38,258 nucleotides of DNA from Micromonospora yasonensis (GCF_026013475.1 NZ_JAPDPH010000049.1:1-38258), one strand, 5' to 3'. Numbered from the stretch's first letter, positions 1 to 8,433 are shown. The notes: generated by a model from the sequence alone, not told the origin. Numbers and translations are program-made.

Positions 1-2
1 CC

Positions 3-107
3 TCGTGGCGGTTCCAGCTCCCCTTGGACCGAAAGGAGCCGCGACTGACCGACCTGGTGAAACTCGACGGCGTCGACGTCCGCCTGGTGCCCGCGGCGAT
101 GCTGTAA
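3..107 (+). CDS. 3' fragment of an unidentified protein gene
   Basis: The window opens inside a coding frame that ends at TAA 105-107. The last residues read LVKLDGVDVRLVPAAML. Codons end mostly in G or C (CTC GAC GGC GTC GAC GTC CGC CTG), as in the real genes of this window. Only about 34 residues are visible and no family can be assigned. The start lies left of the window. Confidence 0.5.
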   Translation, partial: SWRFQLPLDRKEPRLTDLVKLDGVDVRLVPAAML

Positions 108-318
108 GTCGCTTGCCACCCCAAGCAGACGAGGACCTCGGGCGGCGCGAACCTCGCCGTGGTCCTCCCAGATCACAAGCCCTCGGCTTCCCGCGAACGC
201 CGACCATCCTTGGTCGCCCTTCGACGGCCCGGTCACGGCCCAGACGGCCCAGCGACGGCCCCGGAGCGGCCATCGTCGGCAGTCGCACGGTCAGCCCATT
301 GCGGGCGGCTCTCGTAAC

Positions 319-1092
319 ATGGGCGCGGTGCACGGGTTTGTGAAGCGCCGCGGCGTACCAGAGCCAGGTTCGATTCCCGACGCCCTGGACATGTTCCGTG
401 CCGAGGTGCGCTTTTATCGCGAGATCGCGCCGGTCGTGGGCGTCCGAGTACCTACCTGCCTTTACTCGGAGATGACCCCGGACGGCACGATGCTGGTCCT
501 CGAAGACCTTTCCTCATGGCAAGCGGGAGCCGACCCGATCGCCCACGCCCAGCTGTTGTCGCGCATGCATCGGCAATGGGCCGGGCAGGCTCCGCTGAAG
601 TGGCCGTGGCTGCGCCCGGTAGGTGCAGCCGCTGACTTGGTCGGTGACCTCTTCGACCGGACGATGCCAACCCTGGCAGCACGCCCTGACCTACCCGCCA
701 ACCTACGAACGCTCGCTGAGCGACTTGTAGGGCGGGTCCCAAAGGCCGAGCAGGACATCGCCTCGGCCGGCCCGCTCACCCTCGTACACGGTGACGCGTC
801 CGCACGCAACGTCCGCACCGGCCCGAACGGAGAGCTGGCACTTCTCGACTGGGAGGACGTCTCCGCCGCCCCCGGAGTCGCCGACCTTGCCTGGCTCCTG
901 CTGTCCTCCGTCGACCCCTCCCAATGGGCCGTCGTCACCGCCGCCTACGGACCTGCCGAACACCTGACGACGGCTCTACCCGCCGTCGTCGTACAGGGGC
1001 TCCTCTGCTTCGCTGACACCGCGGAAGGGTCCGCCGAGGCGCAAGCATGGATCGGTCGGCTAGACGCAGCTGAGCGTCGCCTGGCTTCTTAG
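319..1092 (+). CDS. Aminoglycoside phosphotransferase (APH)-like kinase, N-terminus probably missing
   Basis: This is a small-molecule kinase of the APH/choline-kinase fold; the substrate cannot be read from sequence. The catalytic loop LVHGDASARN (HGDxxxxN) and the metal-binding segment LLDWEDVSAAPG are intact, followed by the usual ADLAWLL helix. At 257 residues it is short for the family. Homologous similarity seems to begin almost at the start (GFVKRRG, which may carry the invariant lysine, then FRAEVRFYREIAP), so the first strands of the nucleotide-binding lobe are absent. No good ribosome binding site precedes ATG 319, and 108-318 holds no convincing missing N-terminus in any frame. The gene may be truncated or frameshifted upstream. 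It faces the catabolic operon convergently and looks unrelated to it. Confidence 0.75.
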   Translation: MGAVHGFVKRRGVPEPGSIPDALDMFRAEVRFYREIAPVVGVRVPTCLYSEMTPDGTMLVLEDLSSWQAGADPIAHAQLLSRMHRQWAGQAPLKWPWLRPVGAAADLVGDLFDRTMPTLAARPDLPANLRTLAERLVGRVPKAEQDIASAGPLTLVHGDASARNVRTGPNGELALLDWEDVSAAPGVADLAWLLLSSVDPSQWAVVTAAYGPAEHLTTALPAVVVQGLLCFADTAEGSAEAQAWIGRLDAAERRLAS

Positions 1093-1285
1093 GCTTCGCT
1101 CCGGTCGGGTCGCTTGGCCTGCCTGCCCGTTCGGCTACCGTGGCCTGGACGCCTCGCTTACAAGCTCTGGGCGCTCCGTCCGGCGGGGTCCGTCGGCGTC
1201 ATTGGCCTCGGGGCATCGTCCGCCGTAGGTCCTCCCTGGGCGGCTTTGTCCGCGTCGGTTGTTGTCAGTGTTGCTGTTAGGTGCC

Positions 1286-2380
1286 TTACCCGGCGGGGAG
1301 GCGATTGGTCAGCACGGCAGCGGCCTCGGTCAACCACCGCGCCGGGTCCGCCAGCGCCGCCTCGACCGAGCCGGCGAGGTCCACCAGCGACACCGCCGCC
1401 GACACCGATCCGGGCACCGGCCCGCCGACCTGCCCGGCGGCCACCCCCACGGGTACGGCGGCGGTTGCGGCCGCCTCCAGCAGCGAGCCGACCACCTTGC
1501 CGGTCAGCGACGTTTCGTCGAACCGTCCCTCGCCGGTGAGCAGTACGTCCGCGCCGGTGAGCGCGTCCGCCAGCCCGACCAGTTCGGCGATGGTCGTCGC
1601 GCCCGGCACGATCTGCGCGCCCCACAGCGCCGCCAGCCCGTACGCGGTGCCGCCGGCCGCGCCGGCGCCCGGCTCGTCGGGGTTGCCGCCGGCCTGCCCG
1701 GCGAGCCGGCGCAGCGCGGCGTCCAGCAGCGTCACGTCCGCTGGCTGCGCGCCTTTCTGCGGCCCGTAGACGGCGGCGGCGCCGGCCGGGCCGGTCAGCG
1801 GTGCGGTCACGTCGACCAGTAGCTGCACGCCACCGGGCGGCGTGGGCAGCAGGTCGGTGGCATCGAGGTGGGTCAGGTCGGCCAGGGCGGCGCCGCCGAG
1901 TGGCAGGTCCCGGCCGTGGGCGTCGTGCAGCCGCAGCCCGAGGGCGCGCAGGGCCCCGGTGCCGCCGTCGGTGGACGCGGAGCCGCCGAGGCCGATGACG
2001 AGGCGGGTGGCGCCGGCGTCGAGGGCGGCCCGGGCGACCGCGCCGAGGCCGTAGGTGTGCGCGCCGAGCGGGTCCGGGGCGGCCATCAGCGGCAGTCCGC
2101 TGGACTGGGCGAGTTCCAGCACGGCCGCCCGGTCGGGCAGCAGCAGCCAGGCGGCGGCCACCGGCCGGCCGTCGGGGCCGGGCACGATCACGGTGCGGCG
2201 TTCGGCGTCGGGCAGCGCGGCGGCGAAGGCGTCGACCGTGCCTTCGCCGCCGTCGGCCAGGGGGAGCAGGCGTACGTCGTCGCCGGGCCGGTGGGCGAGC
2301 CAGCCGCGGGCCAGTGCCCGGGCCGCGTCGTCGGCGGTGATGCTGCCCTTGAACGAGTCCGGTGCGACGACGACGCGCAT
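1286..2380 (-). CDS. Glycerate kinase (GlxK/GarK family)
   Basis: It phosphorylates D-glycerate with ATP to a phosphoglycerate (2- or 3-phospho product depending on subfamily), feeding central metabolism in the cytoplasm. The 364-residue product matches the usual length of the family. It opens MRVVVAPDSFKGSIT and contains GGEGTVDAF, GLGGSASTDGGTGAL, VYGPQKGA and LLTGEGRFDETSLTGK, all typical of this kinase class. It is the last gene of the seven-gene operon. Its ATG (2380-2378) shares one base with the TGA of the isomerase gene upstream, so translation is probably coupled. Its position at the end suggests that glycerate or glyceraldehyde is the final carbon product of the pathway. I see no obvious hairpin terminator in 1093-1285. 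Confidence 0.93.
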   Translation of the reverse strand: MRVVVAPDSFKGSITADDAARALARGWLAHRPGDDVRLLPLADGGEGTVDAFAAALPDAERRTVIVPGPDGRPVAAAWLLLPDRAAVLELAQSSGLPLMAAPDPLGAHTYGLGAVARAALDAGATRLVIGLGGSASTDGGTGALRALGLRLHDAHGRDLPLGGAALADLTHLDATDLLPTPPGGVQLLVDVTAPLTGPAGAAAVYGPQKGAQPADVTLLDAALRRLAGQAGGNPDEPGAGAAGGTAYGLAALWGAQIVPGATTIAELVGLADALTGADVLLTGEGRFDETSLTGKVVGSLLEAAATAAVPVGVAAGQVGGPVPGSVSAAVSLVDLAGSVEAALADPARWLTEAAAVLTNRLPAG

Positions 2381-3219
2381 CAGTCGGCCAGGACGAGGTG
2401 GAGATAGCGGTCCTTCATGGTGGCGAGGACCTGGTCGGGGTCGGTGGCCCACACCTCGGCGTTGAAGATCTCCACCTCGGTGTCGCCGGTGTAGCCGGCC
2501 TGCTCGACGGCCCGGCGGAACGGCGGGAAGTCGATGTGGCCGTCGCCCATCATGCCGCGTCCGAGCAGCACGTCGGCCGGGAGCGGGGTGAGGAAGTCGC
2601 AGACCTGGAAGCTGGCGATCCGGTCGCCGGCCCGGGCGATCTGCCGCCACACGTCCGGGTCCCACCAGATGTGGAAGGTGTCGACCACGACGCCCACCTG
2701 CGCGACCGGGAACGGTTCGGCGAGGTCGAGCGCCTGCCCGAGGGTGGACAGGACGGCCCGGTCGGCGCAGTACATCGGGTGCAGCGGCTCCAGCGCGAGC
2801 CGGACGCCGCGCTCGCCCGCGTACGGGGCCAGGCCGGCGAGGGCGTCGGCGACGCGCTGCCGGGCGCCTGCCAGGTCGCGGGATCCGGGCGGCAGCCCGC
2901 CGACGACCATGACCAGGCAGTCGGTGCCCAGGCCGGCGGCCTCGTCGATGGCGCGCCGGTTGTCCTCCAGCGCGGCGCGGCCGGCGTCGCCGCCGGCGGT
3001 GAGGAAGCCGCCGCGGCACAGCGACGACACCCGCAGGCCGGCGTCGGCGACGAGCTTCGCGGCGGCCGGCACCCCGATCTCGGCCACCGGCTCGCGCCAC
3101 AGGCCGATCGCCGGGATGCCGGCCCGGACGCAGCCCTCGACGGCCTCGCGGACCGACCACCGTTGCGTGGTGCGCTGGTTGAGCGACAGCCGCGCCAGCC
3201 GCGGGTCCACGGCGGTCAT
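2380..3219 (-). CDS. Cytoplasmic sugar phosphate isomerase/epimerase (xylose isomerase-like TIM barrel)
   Basis: This 279-residue AP-endonuclease-2/xylose-isomerase-like TIM barrel has no signal peptide. The family isomerises, epimerises or eliminates sugars and keto-sugars using a divalent metal bound by Glu/Asp/His. Candidate ligand segments are LALEPLHP, VVVDTFHIWWDPD, FQVCDF and EVEIFN. ATG 3219 overlaps the stop of the DUF993 gene by four bases (ATGA), and its own stop overlaps the glycerate kinase start. Together with the Gfo/Idh/MocA enzyme it resembles inositol and 3-keto-sugar catabolic sets. It differs from the two secreted TIM-barrel isomerases at 21.6 and 26.7 kb, which carry export signals. 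The exact substrate is unknown. Confidence 0.88.
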   Translation of the reverse strand: MTAVDPRLARLSLNQRTTQRWSVREAVEGCVRAGIPAIGLWREPVAEIGVPAAAKLVADAGLRVSSLCRGGFLTAGGDAGRAALEDNRRAIDEAAGLGTDCLVMVVGGLPPGSRDLAGARQRVADALAGLAPYAGERGVRLALEPLHPMYCADRAVLSTLGQALDLAEPFPVAQVGVVVDTFHIWWDPDVWRQIARAGDRIASFQVCDFLTPLPADVLLGRGMMGDGHIDFPPFRRAVEQAGYTGDTEVEIFNAEVWATDPDQVLATMKDRYLHLVLAD

Positions 3220-4379
3220 GCGGTCACCCCGGCCACGGACAGGTACCGGCGCATCCGGTCGACGGCCAGGTCGGGGTCGAGCAGCAGGCCGGCGGTGTCG
3301 GCGAGGCGGAACGCCTGCACCAGGTGCGGGACGCTGCGGCCGCTGTGCAGCCCGCCGACCATGGTGAAGCCGGGCTGGAAGCCGTTGAGCCAGGACAGGA
3401 ACGCGATGCCGGTCTTGTAGTACTGGGTCGGCGGGGCGAAGACGTGCCGGGACAGCGGCACGGTGGGGTCCAGGACGTCCCGGAAGCCCGCGGTGTCGCC
3501 GGCGTCGAGGCGTTGCAGGGCCGCCGAGGCGGCGGGGGCGATGGCCGCGAATGCGCCGAGCAGGGCGTGGCTGAACTGCCGGCCGTCGCCGGCGATCAGC
3601 TCGGGGTAGTGGTAATCGTCGCCGGTGTAGACCTTGACGGTGGCCGGCAGCAGTTCGCGCAGCCGGACCTCCCGTTCGGCGTCCAGCAGCGACACCTTGA
3701 CCCCGTCGATGACGTCGGCGTGGGCGTGGATCAGCGCCACGAACGTCTTGGTCGCCTCGTCGAGGTCGGCCGATCCCCAGTAGCCGGCCAGGGCCGGGTC
3801 GAACATGTCGCCGAGCCAGTGCAGCACGACCGGCGTGGTCGTGCCGGACAGCACCTGCTCGTAGACGCGCAGGTAGTCGTCCGGGCCGGTCGCGAGGGCG
3901 GCGAGTTGCCGGCTGGCCATCACGACGGCGGTGGCGCCGCAGTCCTGGACGAAGGCGACCTGCTCGGCGTACGCGGTGACGACCTCGTCGAGGGTGTCGG
4001 GCAGGCCGGTGAGCTGGTCGGTGGCCGCGCCGGCGACGATCCGGCCGCCGCAGGCGGCGGCCTCGGCGGCGCTGCGGCGGATCAGTTCCCGGGTGGCGGC
4101 CCAGTCGAGGCCCATGCCGCGCTGGGCGGTGTCCATGGCCTCGGCGACGCCGAGCCCCCAGGACCAGAGGTTGCGGCGTACGCCGAGGGTGGCGTCCCAG
4201 TCCAGCCGGGCGGGCTGGCCGGGGGCGTTGTCGGCGTGCGGGTCGGCGACGACGTGCGCCGCCGCGTACGCGATCCGGCTCGCCGGCGGGCCGGCGGGCC
4301 GCTGCCAGCCGGCCGGCTCGCGCAGGGTCAGCGTCTCGGTGCCGCCGCCGGGGGTGGGCAGGGTGATCCGGGCGGTCAC
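3216..4379 (-). CDS. DUF993 / dihydrodipicolinate-synthase-like family protein
   Basis: This 387-residue cytoplasmic protein belongs to the DUF993 group, annotated as DHDPS-family class I aldolase-like TIM barrels. The GTG start at 4379-4377 overlaps the Gfo/Idh/MocA stop by four bases (GTGA) and gives an N-terminus reading TARITLPTPGGG. Recognisable parts are VVLHWLGDMFDP, DGVKVSLLD (K228, a reasonable Schiff-base lysine candidate), VYTGDDYHYPEL and GFTMVGGLHSGRS. Known aldolases of the fold cleave 2-keto-3-deoxy acids to pyruvate plus an aldehyde. That would suit a pathway ending in glycerate kinase, but no reaction is established for this branch, so this is inference. It sits between oxidoreductase and isomerase in the same transcript. 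Confidence 0.87.
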   Translation of the reverse strand: MTARITLPTPGGGTETLTLREPAGWQRPAGPPASRIAYAAAHVVADPHADNAPGQPARLDWDATLGVRRNLWSWGLGVAEAMDTAQRGMGLDWAATRELIRRSAAEAAACGGRIVAGAATDQLTGLPDTLDEVVTAYAEQVAFVQDCGATAVVMASRQLAALATGPDDYLRVYEQVLSGTTTPVVLHWLGDMFDPALAGYWGSADLDEATKTFVALIHAHADVIDGVKVSLLDAEREVRLRELLPATVKVYTGDDYHYPELIAGDGRQFSHALLGAFAAIAPAASAALQRLDAGDTAGFRDVLDPTVPLSRHVFAPPTQYYKTGIAFLSWLNGFQPGFTMVGGLHSGRSVPHLVQAFRLADTAGLLLDPDLAVDRMRRYLSVAGVTA

Positions 4380-5527
4380 AGCGTGATCTCCTCGATCTCC
4401 ACCCGGCGTCCCTCCCGGGCCGACTGCAGGCCGGCCTCGGCGAGCTGCACGCCGCGGACGCCGGCCAGGAAGTCCCACGGGAACGGCTCGTCGTCGACGA
4501 CATGGCGCAGGAACGCCTCCCACTGGACCTTGAACCCGTTGTCGAAGTCCTCGTTGTCGGGCACGGTCTGCCACTGGGCGCGGAAGTCCTCGGTGACCGG
4601 CAGGTCCGGGTTCCACACCGGCATCGGGGTGGCGCCGCGGTGCTGGATGCGGCAGTTCCGCAGGCCCGCCACGGCGCTGCCGTGGGTGCCGTCGACCTGG
4701 AACTCGACCAGCTCGTCCCGGTACACCCGGACGGCCCAGGAGGAGTTGATCTGCGCGGTGATGCCGCCGGCCAGCTCGAAGATGCCGTACGCGGCGTCGT
4801 CGGCGGTGGCCCGGTAGGTCTGGCCGTTCTCGTCGACCCGCTCGGGGATGTGGGTGGCGATGTGCGCGGTCACCGCGGTCACCGGGGCGAAGATCTGCTC
4901 CAGCACGTAGTGCCAGTGCGGGAACATGTCCACGACGATGCCGCCGCCGTCCTCGGCGCGGTAGTTCCAGCTCGGCCGCTGGGCGTCCTGCCAGTCGCCC
5001 TCGAACACCCAGTAGCCGAACTCGCCGCGTACCGACAGGATCCGGCCGAAGAACCCGCCGTCGACCAGCCGCTTGAGCTTGCGCAGGCCGGGCAGGAACA
5101 GCTTGTCCTGCACCACCCCGTTCTTGATGCCCTTGGCGGCGGCGAGCCGGGCCAGCTCCAGCGAGCCGGCCAGCCCTTCGGCGAGGGGTTTCTCGGTGTA
5201 GACGTGCTTGCCGGCCTCGATCGCCGCCCGGATCGCCTTCTCCCGCTGCGCGGTGACCTGCGCGTCGAAGTAGATCTGATGGTCGTCCTTGGCGAGCGCG
5301 GCGTCCAGGTCCGTCGTGTACGACGTCAGCCCGTGCCGGGCGGCGATCTCGGCGAGCTTGGTCTCGTTACGGCCCACCAGGGTCAGCTCCGGCCAGATGA
5401 CGCTGCCGTCGCGGGCCGGCAGCCCGCCCTGCTCGCGGATGGCGAGCAGGGAGCGGACGAGGTGCTGGCGGTACCCCATCCGTCCGGTCACCCCGTTGAG
5501 GATGATCCCGATAGACGTGCGCTCCAC
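4376..5527 (-). CDS. Gfo/Idh/MocA-family NAD(P)-dependent oxidoreductase
   Basis: This 383-residue protein has an N-terminal Rossmann domain (GIILNGVTGRMGYRQHL in place of the classical GxGxxG) and the family's EKP signature (YTEKPLAEG, E112-K113-P114). The C-terminal substrate domain contains GGGIVVDMFPHWHYVLEQ, where the HWHY segment probably holds the catalytic His. Family members oxidise a sugar or inositol hydroxyl, often at C3, or reduce the ketone. The GTG start at 5527 is chosen because GGGAAGGAA lies 6-7 bases upstream. The gene follows the ABC ATPase by 20 bases and overlaps DUF993, so import and first oxidation appear to be co-expressed. Substrate unknown. Confidence 0.92.
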   Translation of the reverse strand: MERTSIGIILNGVTGRMGYRQHLVRSLLAIREQGGLPARDGSVIWPELTLVGRNETKLAEIAARHGLTSYTTDLDAALAKDDHQIYFDAQVTAQREKAIRAAIEAGKHVYTEKPLAEGLAGSLELARLAAAKGIKNGVVQDKLFLPGLRKLKRLVDGGFFGRILSVRGEFGYWVFEGDWQDAQRPSWNYRAEDGGGIVVDMFPHWHYVLEQIFAPVTAVTAHIATHIPERVDENGQTYRATADDAAYGIFELAGGITAQINSSWAVRVYRDELVEFQVDGTHGSAVAGLRNCRIQHRGATPMPVWNPDLPVTEDFRAQWQTVPDNEDFDNGFKVQWEAFLRHVVDDEPFPWDFLAGVRGVQLAEAGLQSAREGRRVEIEEITL

Positions 5528-5547
5528 GTGTGTTTCCTTCCCAGTGG

Positions 5548-6369
5548 TTATTCGGCGGTCGTCGTCGCACCCAGCAGGTCGCGGATGCGTCCCGTGGCGC
5601 GCGCGAACGCCGGCTCGGACATCGTCTGGCCGTAGTCACGCTCGACGGGGAGGTCGACGTCGATGACCTCGGCGACGGTGCCGGGTCGAGGGGTCATGAC
5701 GATCACCCGGTTGGCCAGGTAGACCGCCTCGGCGATGGAGTGGGTGACGAGCAGGACGGTGGTGCCGGTCTCCCGCCAGATCCGCCGCAGCTCGACGTTC
5801 ATCTGCTCCCGGGTGAGGGCGTCCAGGGCGCCGAACGGCTCGTCCATGAGCAGGACCGGGGGGCGGTGCAGCAACGCGCGGCACAGGGCCACGCGCTGCT
5901 GCATCCCGCCGGACAGCTCGTTCGGGTACGCGTCCTCGAAGCCGGTCAGCCCGGTCATCTCGATCAGTTCGTCGACGCGCTGGCGCACCTGCGCCTTGGG
6001 CAGGCGCCGCATCTCGGCCTGGAGCAGGATGTTGCGCCGGGCCGTACGCCACTCCAGCAGCGCGGCGCGCTGGAAGACGTACCCGATGTCACGCCGCGGC
6101 CCCCGCACGTCCTCGCCGTGCAGGCGGACCTGGCCGGACGAGGGCCGCAGCAGGCCGGACACCAGCTTCAGCAGCGTCGACTTGCCGCAGCCGGAGGCTC
6201 CGACGATCGAGACGAACTCGCCCGGCTCGATCCGCAGCGAGACGTCGCGCAGCGCGGTGACATCCTTCTTCTTGGTACGGAAGCGGACCGCGACCTGGTC
6301 GATCTCGACCGCGGCGCCCGTGCTGGTGGCGTCGTCGGGCCGCTGCGTGGTGGTGTTGCCGACCGTCAT
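5548..6369 (-). CDS. ABC transporter ATP-binding protein, NitT/TauT (SsuB/TauB) type
   Basis: This 273-residue cytoplasmic ATPase energises the importer formed with the permease at 7414-8292. Walker A GASGCGKST is at residues 57-65, the Q-loop at YVFQ, signature LSGGMQQR at 152-159, Walker B LLMDEPFGALD from 173, and the switch His in LLVTHS (H210). The sequence is closest in pattern to nitrate/sulfonate/taurine ATPases, not the MsiK type used by most actinobacterial sugar importers. It starts four bases after the binding-protein stop. Confidence 0.95.
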   Translation of the reverse strand: MTVGNTTTQRPDDATSTGAAVEIDQVAVRFRTKKKDVTALRDVSLRIEPGEFVSIVGASGCGKSTLLKLVSGLLRPSSGQVRLHGEDVRGPRRDIGYVFQRAALLEWRTARRNILLQAEMRRLPKAQVRQRVDELIEMTGLTGFEDAYPNELSGGMQQRVALCRALLHRPPVLLMDEPFGALDALTREQMNVELRRIWRETGTTVLLVTHSIAEAVYLANRVIVMTPRPGTVAEVIDVDLPVERDYGQTMSEPAFARATGRIRDLLGATTTAE

Positions 6370-6373
6370 CGGA

Positions 6374-7396
6374 TCATCCCTTCGGCGCGAAACTCGCGTC
6401 CCAGTAGGCCGACGGCGACTCCGCCTTGGCGATCACACCCGCGTCGGCGAAGACGGTGATGGTCTTCTGCCAGTCGGCTTCGTCGTTGATGCCCGGGGCC
6501 TGGCCCTTGGTGGCGTCGGTGTGCAGCAGCTGCAGCGTGGCGTTGAACTGGTCGGTCAGCACCTTCTCCGACGGCAGCTGCTGGGAGGCGCCCGCCATCG
6601 CCGAGACCGCGCCGGCCGCGTCCTTCTCGGCGGCGGCCCAGGCCTCGCTGCTGGCCGCGACCATCCGCTTCACCAGGTCCTGCTTGTTCTTGATGGTGTC
6701 GCCCGAGGCGATCAGGCCGTTGCTGTAGAAGGTCAGGCCGTGCTCGGCGAACTTCAGGTAGGAGACCTGCTTGCCGGACTTCTCCTGCATCGTCGGGCCC
6801 TGGTCGGTGGCGAAGCCGAGCAGCGCGTCGGTCTTGCCCGACATGACCGCGGCCATCTTGCCGGCCGGGTCGGTGTTCTGCAGGGTCACGTCGCTTGCGG
6901 CCAGGCCGTTGGCCTTGAGGAACGCCGGGAAGGTCTTGCTCAGCGCGTCGCCGGCGGTGGAGGCGATGGTCTTGCCCTTGAGGTCGGCGGGGGAGTTGAT
7001 GTTCTTGTCGCTGAAGAACTGCACCGACGACGGGGTGGTCTGCAGGAAGACGCCGACGCTCTTGACGTCCATGCCCTGCCCGACGGCCGACAGCAGGGCC
7101 GGGGTGTCGGCCCAGCCGAAGTCGGTCTGCCCGGCGGCGGTGGCCTGCACGGTCTTCTGCGAGCCCTGCCCGGCCTGGATGGTCAGGTCGATGCCGTGCT
7201 TGGCGAAGATGCCCTGCTTCTTGCCGTAGTAGAACGGCGCGTGCTCGCCGTAGGGGTACCAGTTGAGGGTGAGGGTGACCTTGTCCTGGCCCTGGGAGTT
7301 CTTGGCCTGCTCGTCGCCGGACGACGAGCCGCAGCCGGCGGTGACGGTCAGTATCAGCGCCGGCACGAGGGTGGCGACGAGGGTACGCAACTTCAT
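6374..7396 (-). CDS. ABC transporter solute-binding lipoprotein (NMT1/THI5-like, SsuA/TauA family)
   Basis: This 340-residue exported protein captures the substrate of the importer. A signal sequence MKLRTLVATLVPALILTVTAGC ends in a TAGC lipobox, so it should be lipid-anchored outside the membrane. The mature part is a type-2 periplasmic-binding fold with the NMT1-like signatures LNWYPYGEHAPFYYGKKQG, ADTPALLSA and LKGKTIASTAGD. AGGAGA lies eight bases before ATG 7396. Such proteins usually bind thiamine precursors, sulfonates, nitrate or small aromatics. Finding one in an operon with sugar-type enzymes is odd and leaves the ligand open. Confidence 0.93.
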   Translation of the reverse strand: MKLRTLVATLVPALILTVTAGCGSSSGDEQAKNSQGQDKVTLTLNWYPYGEHAPFYYGKKQGIFAKHGIDLTIQAGQGSQKTVQATAAGQTDFGWADTPALLSAVGQGMDVKSVGVFLQTTPSSVQFFSDKNINSPADLKGKTIASTAGDALSKTFPAFLKANGLAASDVTLQNTDPAGKMAAVMSGKTDALLGFATDQGPTMQEKSGKQVSYLKFAEHGLTFYSNGLIASGDTIKNKQDLVKRMVAASSEAWAAAEKDAAGAVSAMAGASQQLPSEKVLTDQFNATLQLLHTDATKGQAPGINDEADWQKTITVFADAGVIAKAESPSAYWDASFAPKG

Positions 7397-7413
7397 GGGA
7401 CGGGTTCTCCTAT

Positions 7414-8292
7414 TCAGAGCGACGTCGTAGCGGCGTCGGTACGGCGACTCGCGTGCCATGGAAGGACGAGGTACTCGAGCAGTTCCACGGCCACGAACAG
7501 GACGACGCCGAGCAGCGACATGATGAGCAGCCCGGCGAACAGCGTCGGGGTGTCGAGGTTGCCGTTGGCCTGCAGGATCACGTAGCCGAGGCCCTCGTTG
7601 GCGCCGACGAACTCGCCGACCACGGCGCCGGTGACGGCCATCGTGGCGGCGACCTTCAGGCCGGCGAACAGGTGCGGCAGGGCAGCCGGGAAGCGGATCT
7701 TCGTGAACGTCTGCCCCGGGCCCGCGCCCATGGTCGCCGACAGTTGCAGCATCTCCGGGTCGATCGACTTCAGGCCGGTGACCGTGGAGATGACGATCGG
7801 GAAGAACGCCATCAGGACCGCGACGACGACCTTCGGGGTGAGCCCGAAGCCGAGCCACACGATGAACAGCGGCGCGATGGCGATTTTCGGGATGACCTGG
7901 GCGAACAGCAGCAGCGGGTAGAGGCTCTTCTCGACCGTCGGGGAGTAGACCATGACGACGGCGGAGACGACGCCGACCACGATCGCGATCGCGAAGCCCA
8001 GGATGGTTTCGTAGCTGGTGATCCAGGTGTGGTGCGCGAAGTAGCCGGTCTGGGCGAGCACGACGTCCAGCGTCGTGCCCGGTGAGGGAACCAGGTACGG
8101 CTTGACCAGGTCCGCCGCGGTCACCGCCCACCAGACGACGAAGATCGCCGCGAGGACCGCGGCCGGACGCCAGGTGCTCCGGGCGAACCGGAGCAGGGAG
8201 GCGCCTGCGCCGGCCCGGCGGCGGGCGGCCGGCGCGGGGGTGCGGGCGGGAGCGCTCGACTCCCGGTGCTCGATGGTGCTCTGCGCGGCCAT
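7414..8292 (-). CDS. ABC transporter permease, NitT/TauT (SsuC) type
   Basis: This 292-residue inner-membrane permease has a hydrophilic N-terminal tail of about 45 residues, then about six membrane segments (AAVLAAIFVVWWAVTA, ILGFAIAIVVGVVSAVV, VVVAVLMAFFPIVIS, LLIMSLLGVVLFVAV and others). The ATPase-coupling EAA-like loop reads LQLSATMGAGPGQTFTKIRFPAALP. It is the first gene of the operon and is followed 17 bases later by the binding protein. Its promoter and two operators lie at 8400-8463. Confidence 0.94.
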   Translation of the reverse strand: MAAQSTIEHRESSAPARTPAPAARRRAGAGASLLRFARSTWRPAAVLAAIFVVWWAVTAADLVKPYLVPSPGTTLDVVLAQTGYFAHHTWITSYETILGFAIAIVVGVVSAVVMVYSPTVEKSLYPLLLFAQVIPKIAIAPLFIVWLGFGLTPKVVVAVLMAFFPIVISTVTGLKSIDPEMLQLSATMGAGPGQTFTKIRFPAALPHLFAGLKVAATMAVTGAVVGEFVGANEGLGYVILQANGNLDTPTLFAGLLIMSLLGVVLFVAVELLEYLVLPWHASRRTDAATTSL

Positions 8293-8362
8293 GACCCTCC
8301 GTTCTCCTTGGCTGGCCGGCGATTCCGGGTGCTCAGCCGCTGGGTAGGCGCGTGCCGACGGC

Positions 8363-8400
8363 AGGGCCGGACGCCCCGCCGAGGGCGGGGAACCGGCCCT
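8363..8400 (-). promoter_or_regulatory. Strong hairpin in the 5' leader of the ABC/Gfo operon
   Basis: The arms AGGGCCGG/CCGGCCCT (8363-8370 with 8393-8400) and CCCCGCC/GGCGGGG (8374-8380 with 8384-8390) form a 15-bp interrupted stem closed by three bases. It lies directly downstream of the two operators in the minus-strand transcript, about 70 bases before the permease ATG. It could be an attenuator, a processing site or a leftover terminator; no U-run follows. Confidence 0.5.
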
Positions 8401-8427
8401 GAATGCGCTTTCAGTAAGCGCTTTCAG
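8400..8427. promoter_or_regulatory. Tandem LacI-family operators
   Basis: Two near-palindromes lie 13 bp apart. TGAATGCGCTTTCA (8400-8413) is symmetric except at one pair; the second is TAAGCGCTTTCA (8415-8426). On the minus strand both read TGAAAGCGC followed by A/T-rich bases, the classical GCGC-centred LacI/GalR type. They fall just downstream of the minus-strand -10 box and upstream of the likely -10 of the lacI gene (TACCGT, 8433-8438), so one protein could control both directions. The same motif recurs at 26338. Confidence 0.85.
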
Positions 8428-8433
8428 GGTGCT

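Noticed and set aside
405..420. TGCGCTTTT resembling half of the GCGC operator
   Set aside because: It is not palindromic, lies within the APH-like coding sequence and is not near a promoter.
3324..4817. Open plus-strand frame of nearly 500 codons opposite the DUF993 and Gfo genes
   Set aside because: It mirrors two strongly supported minus-strand genes; its translation is repetitive Gly/Val/Arg-rich and matches no family. High GC content produces such open frames.
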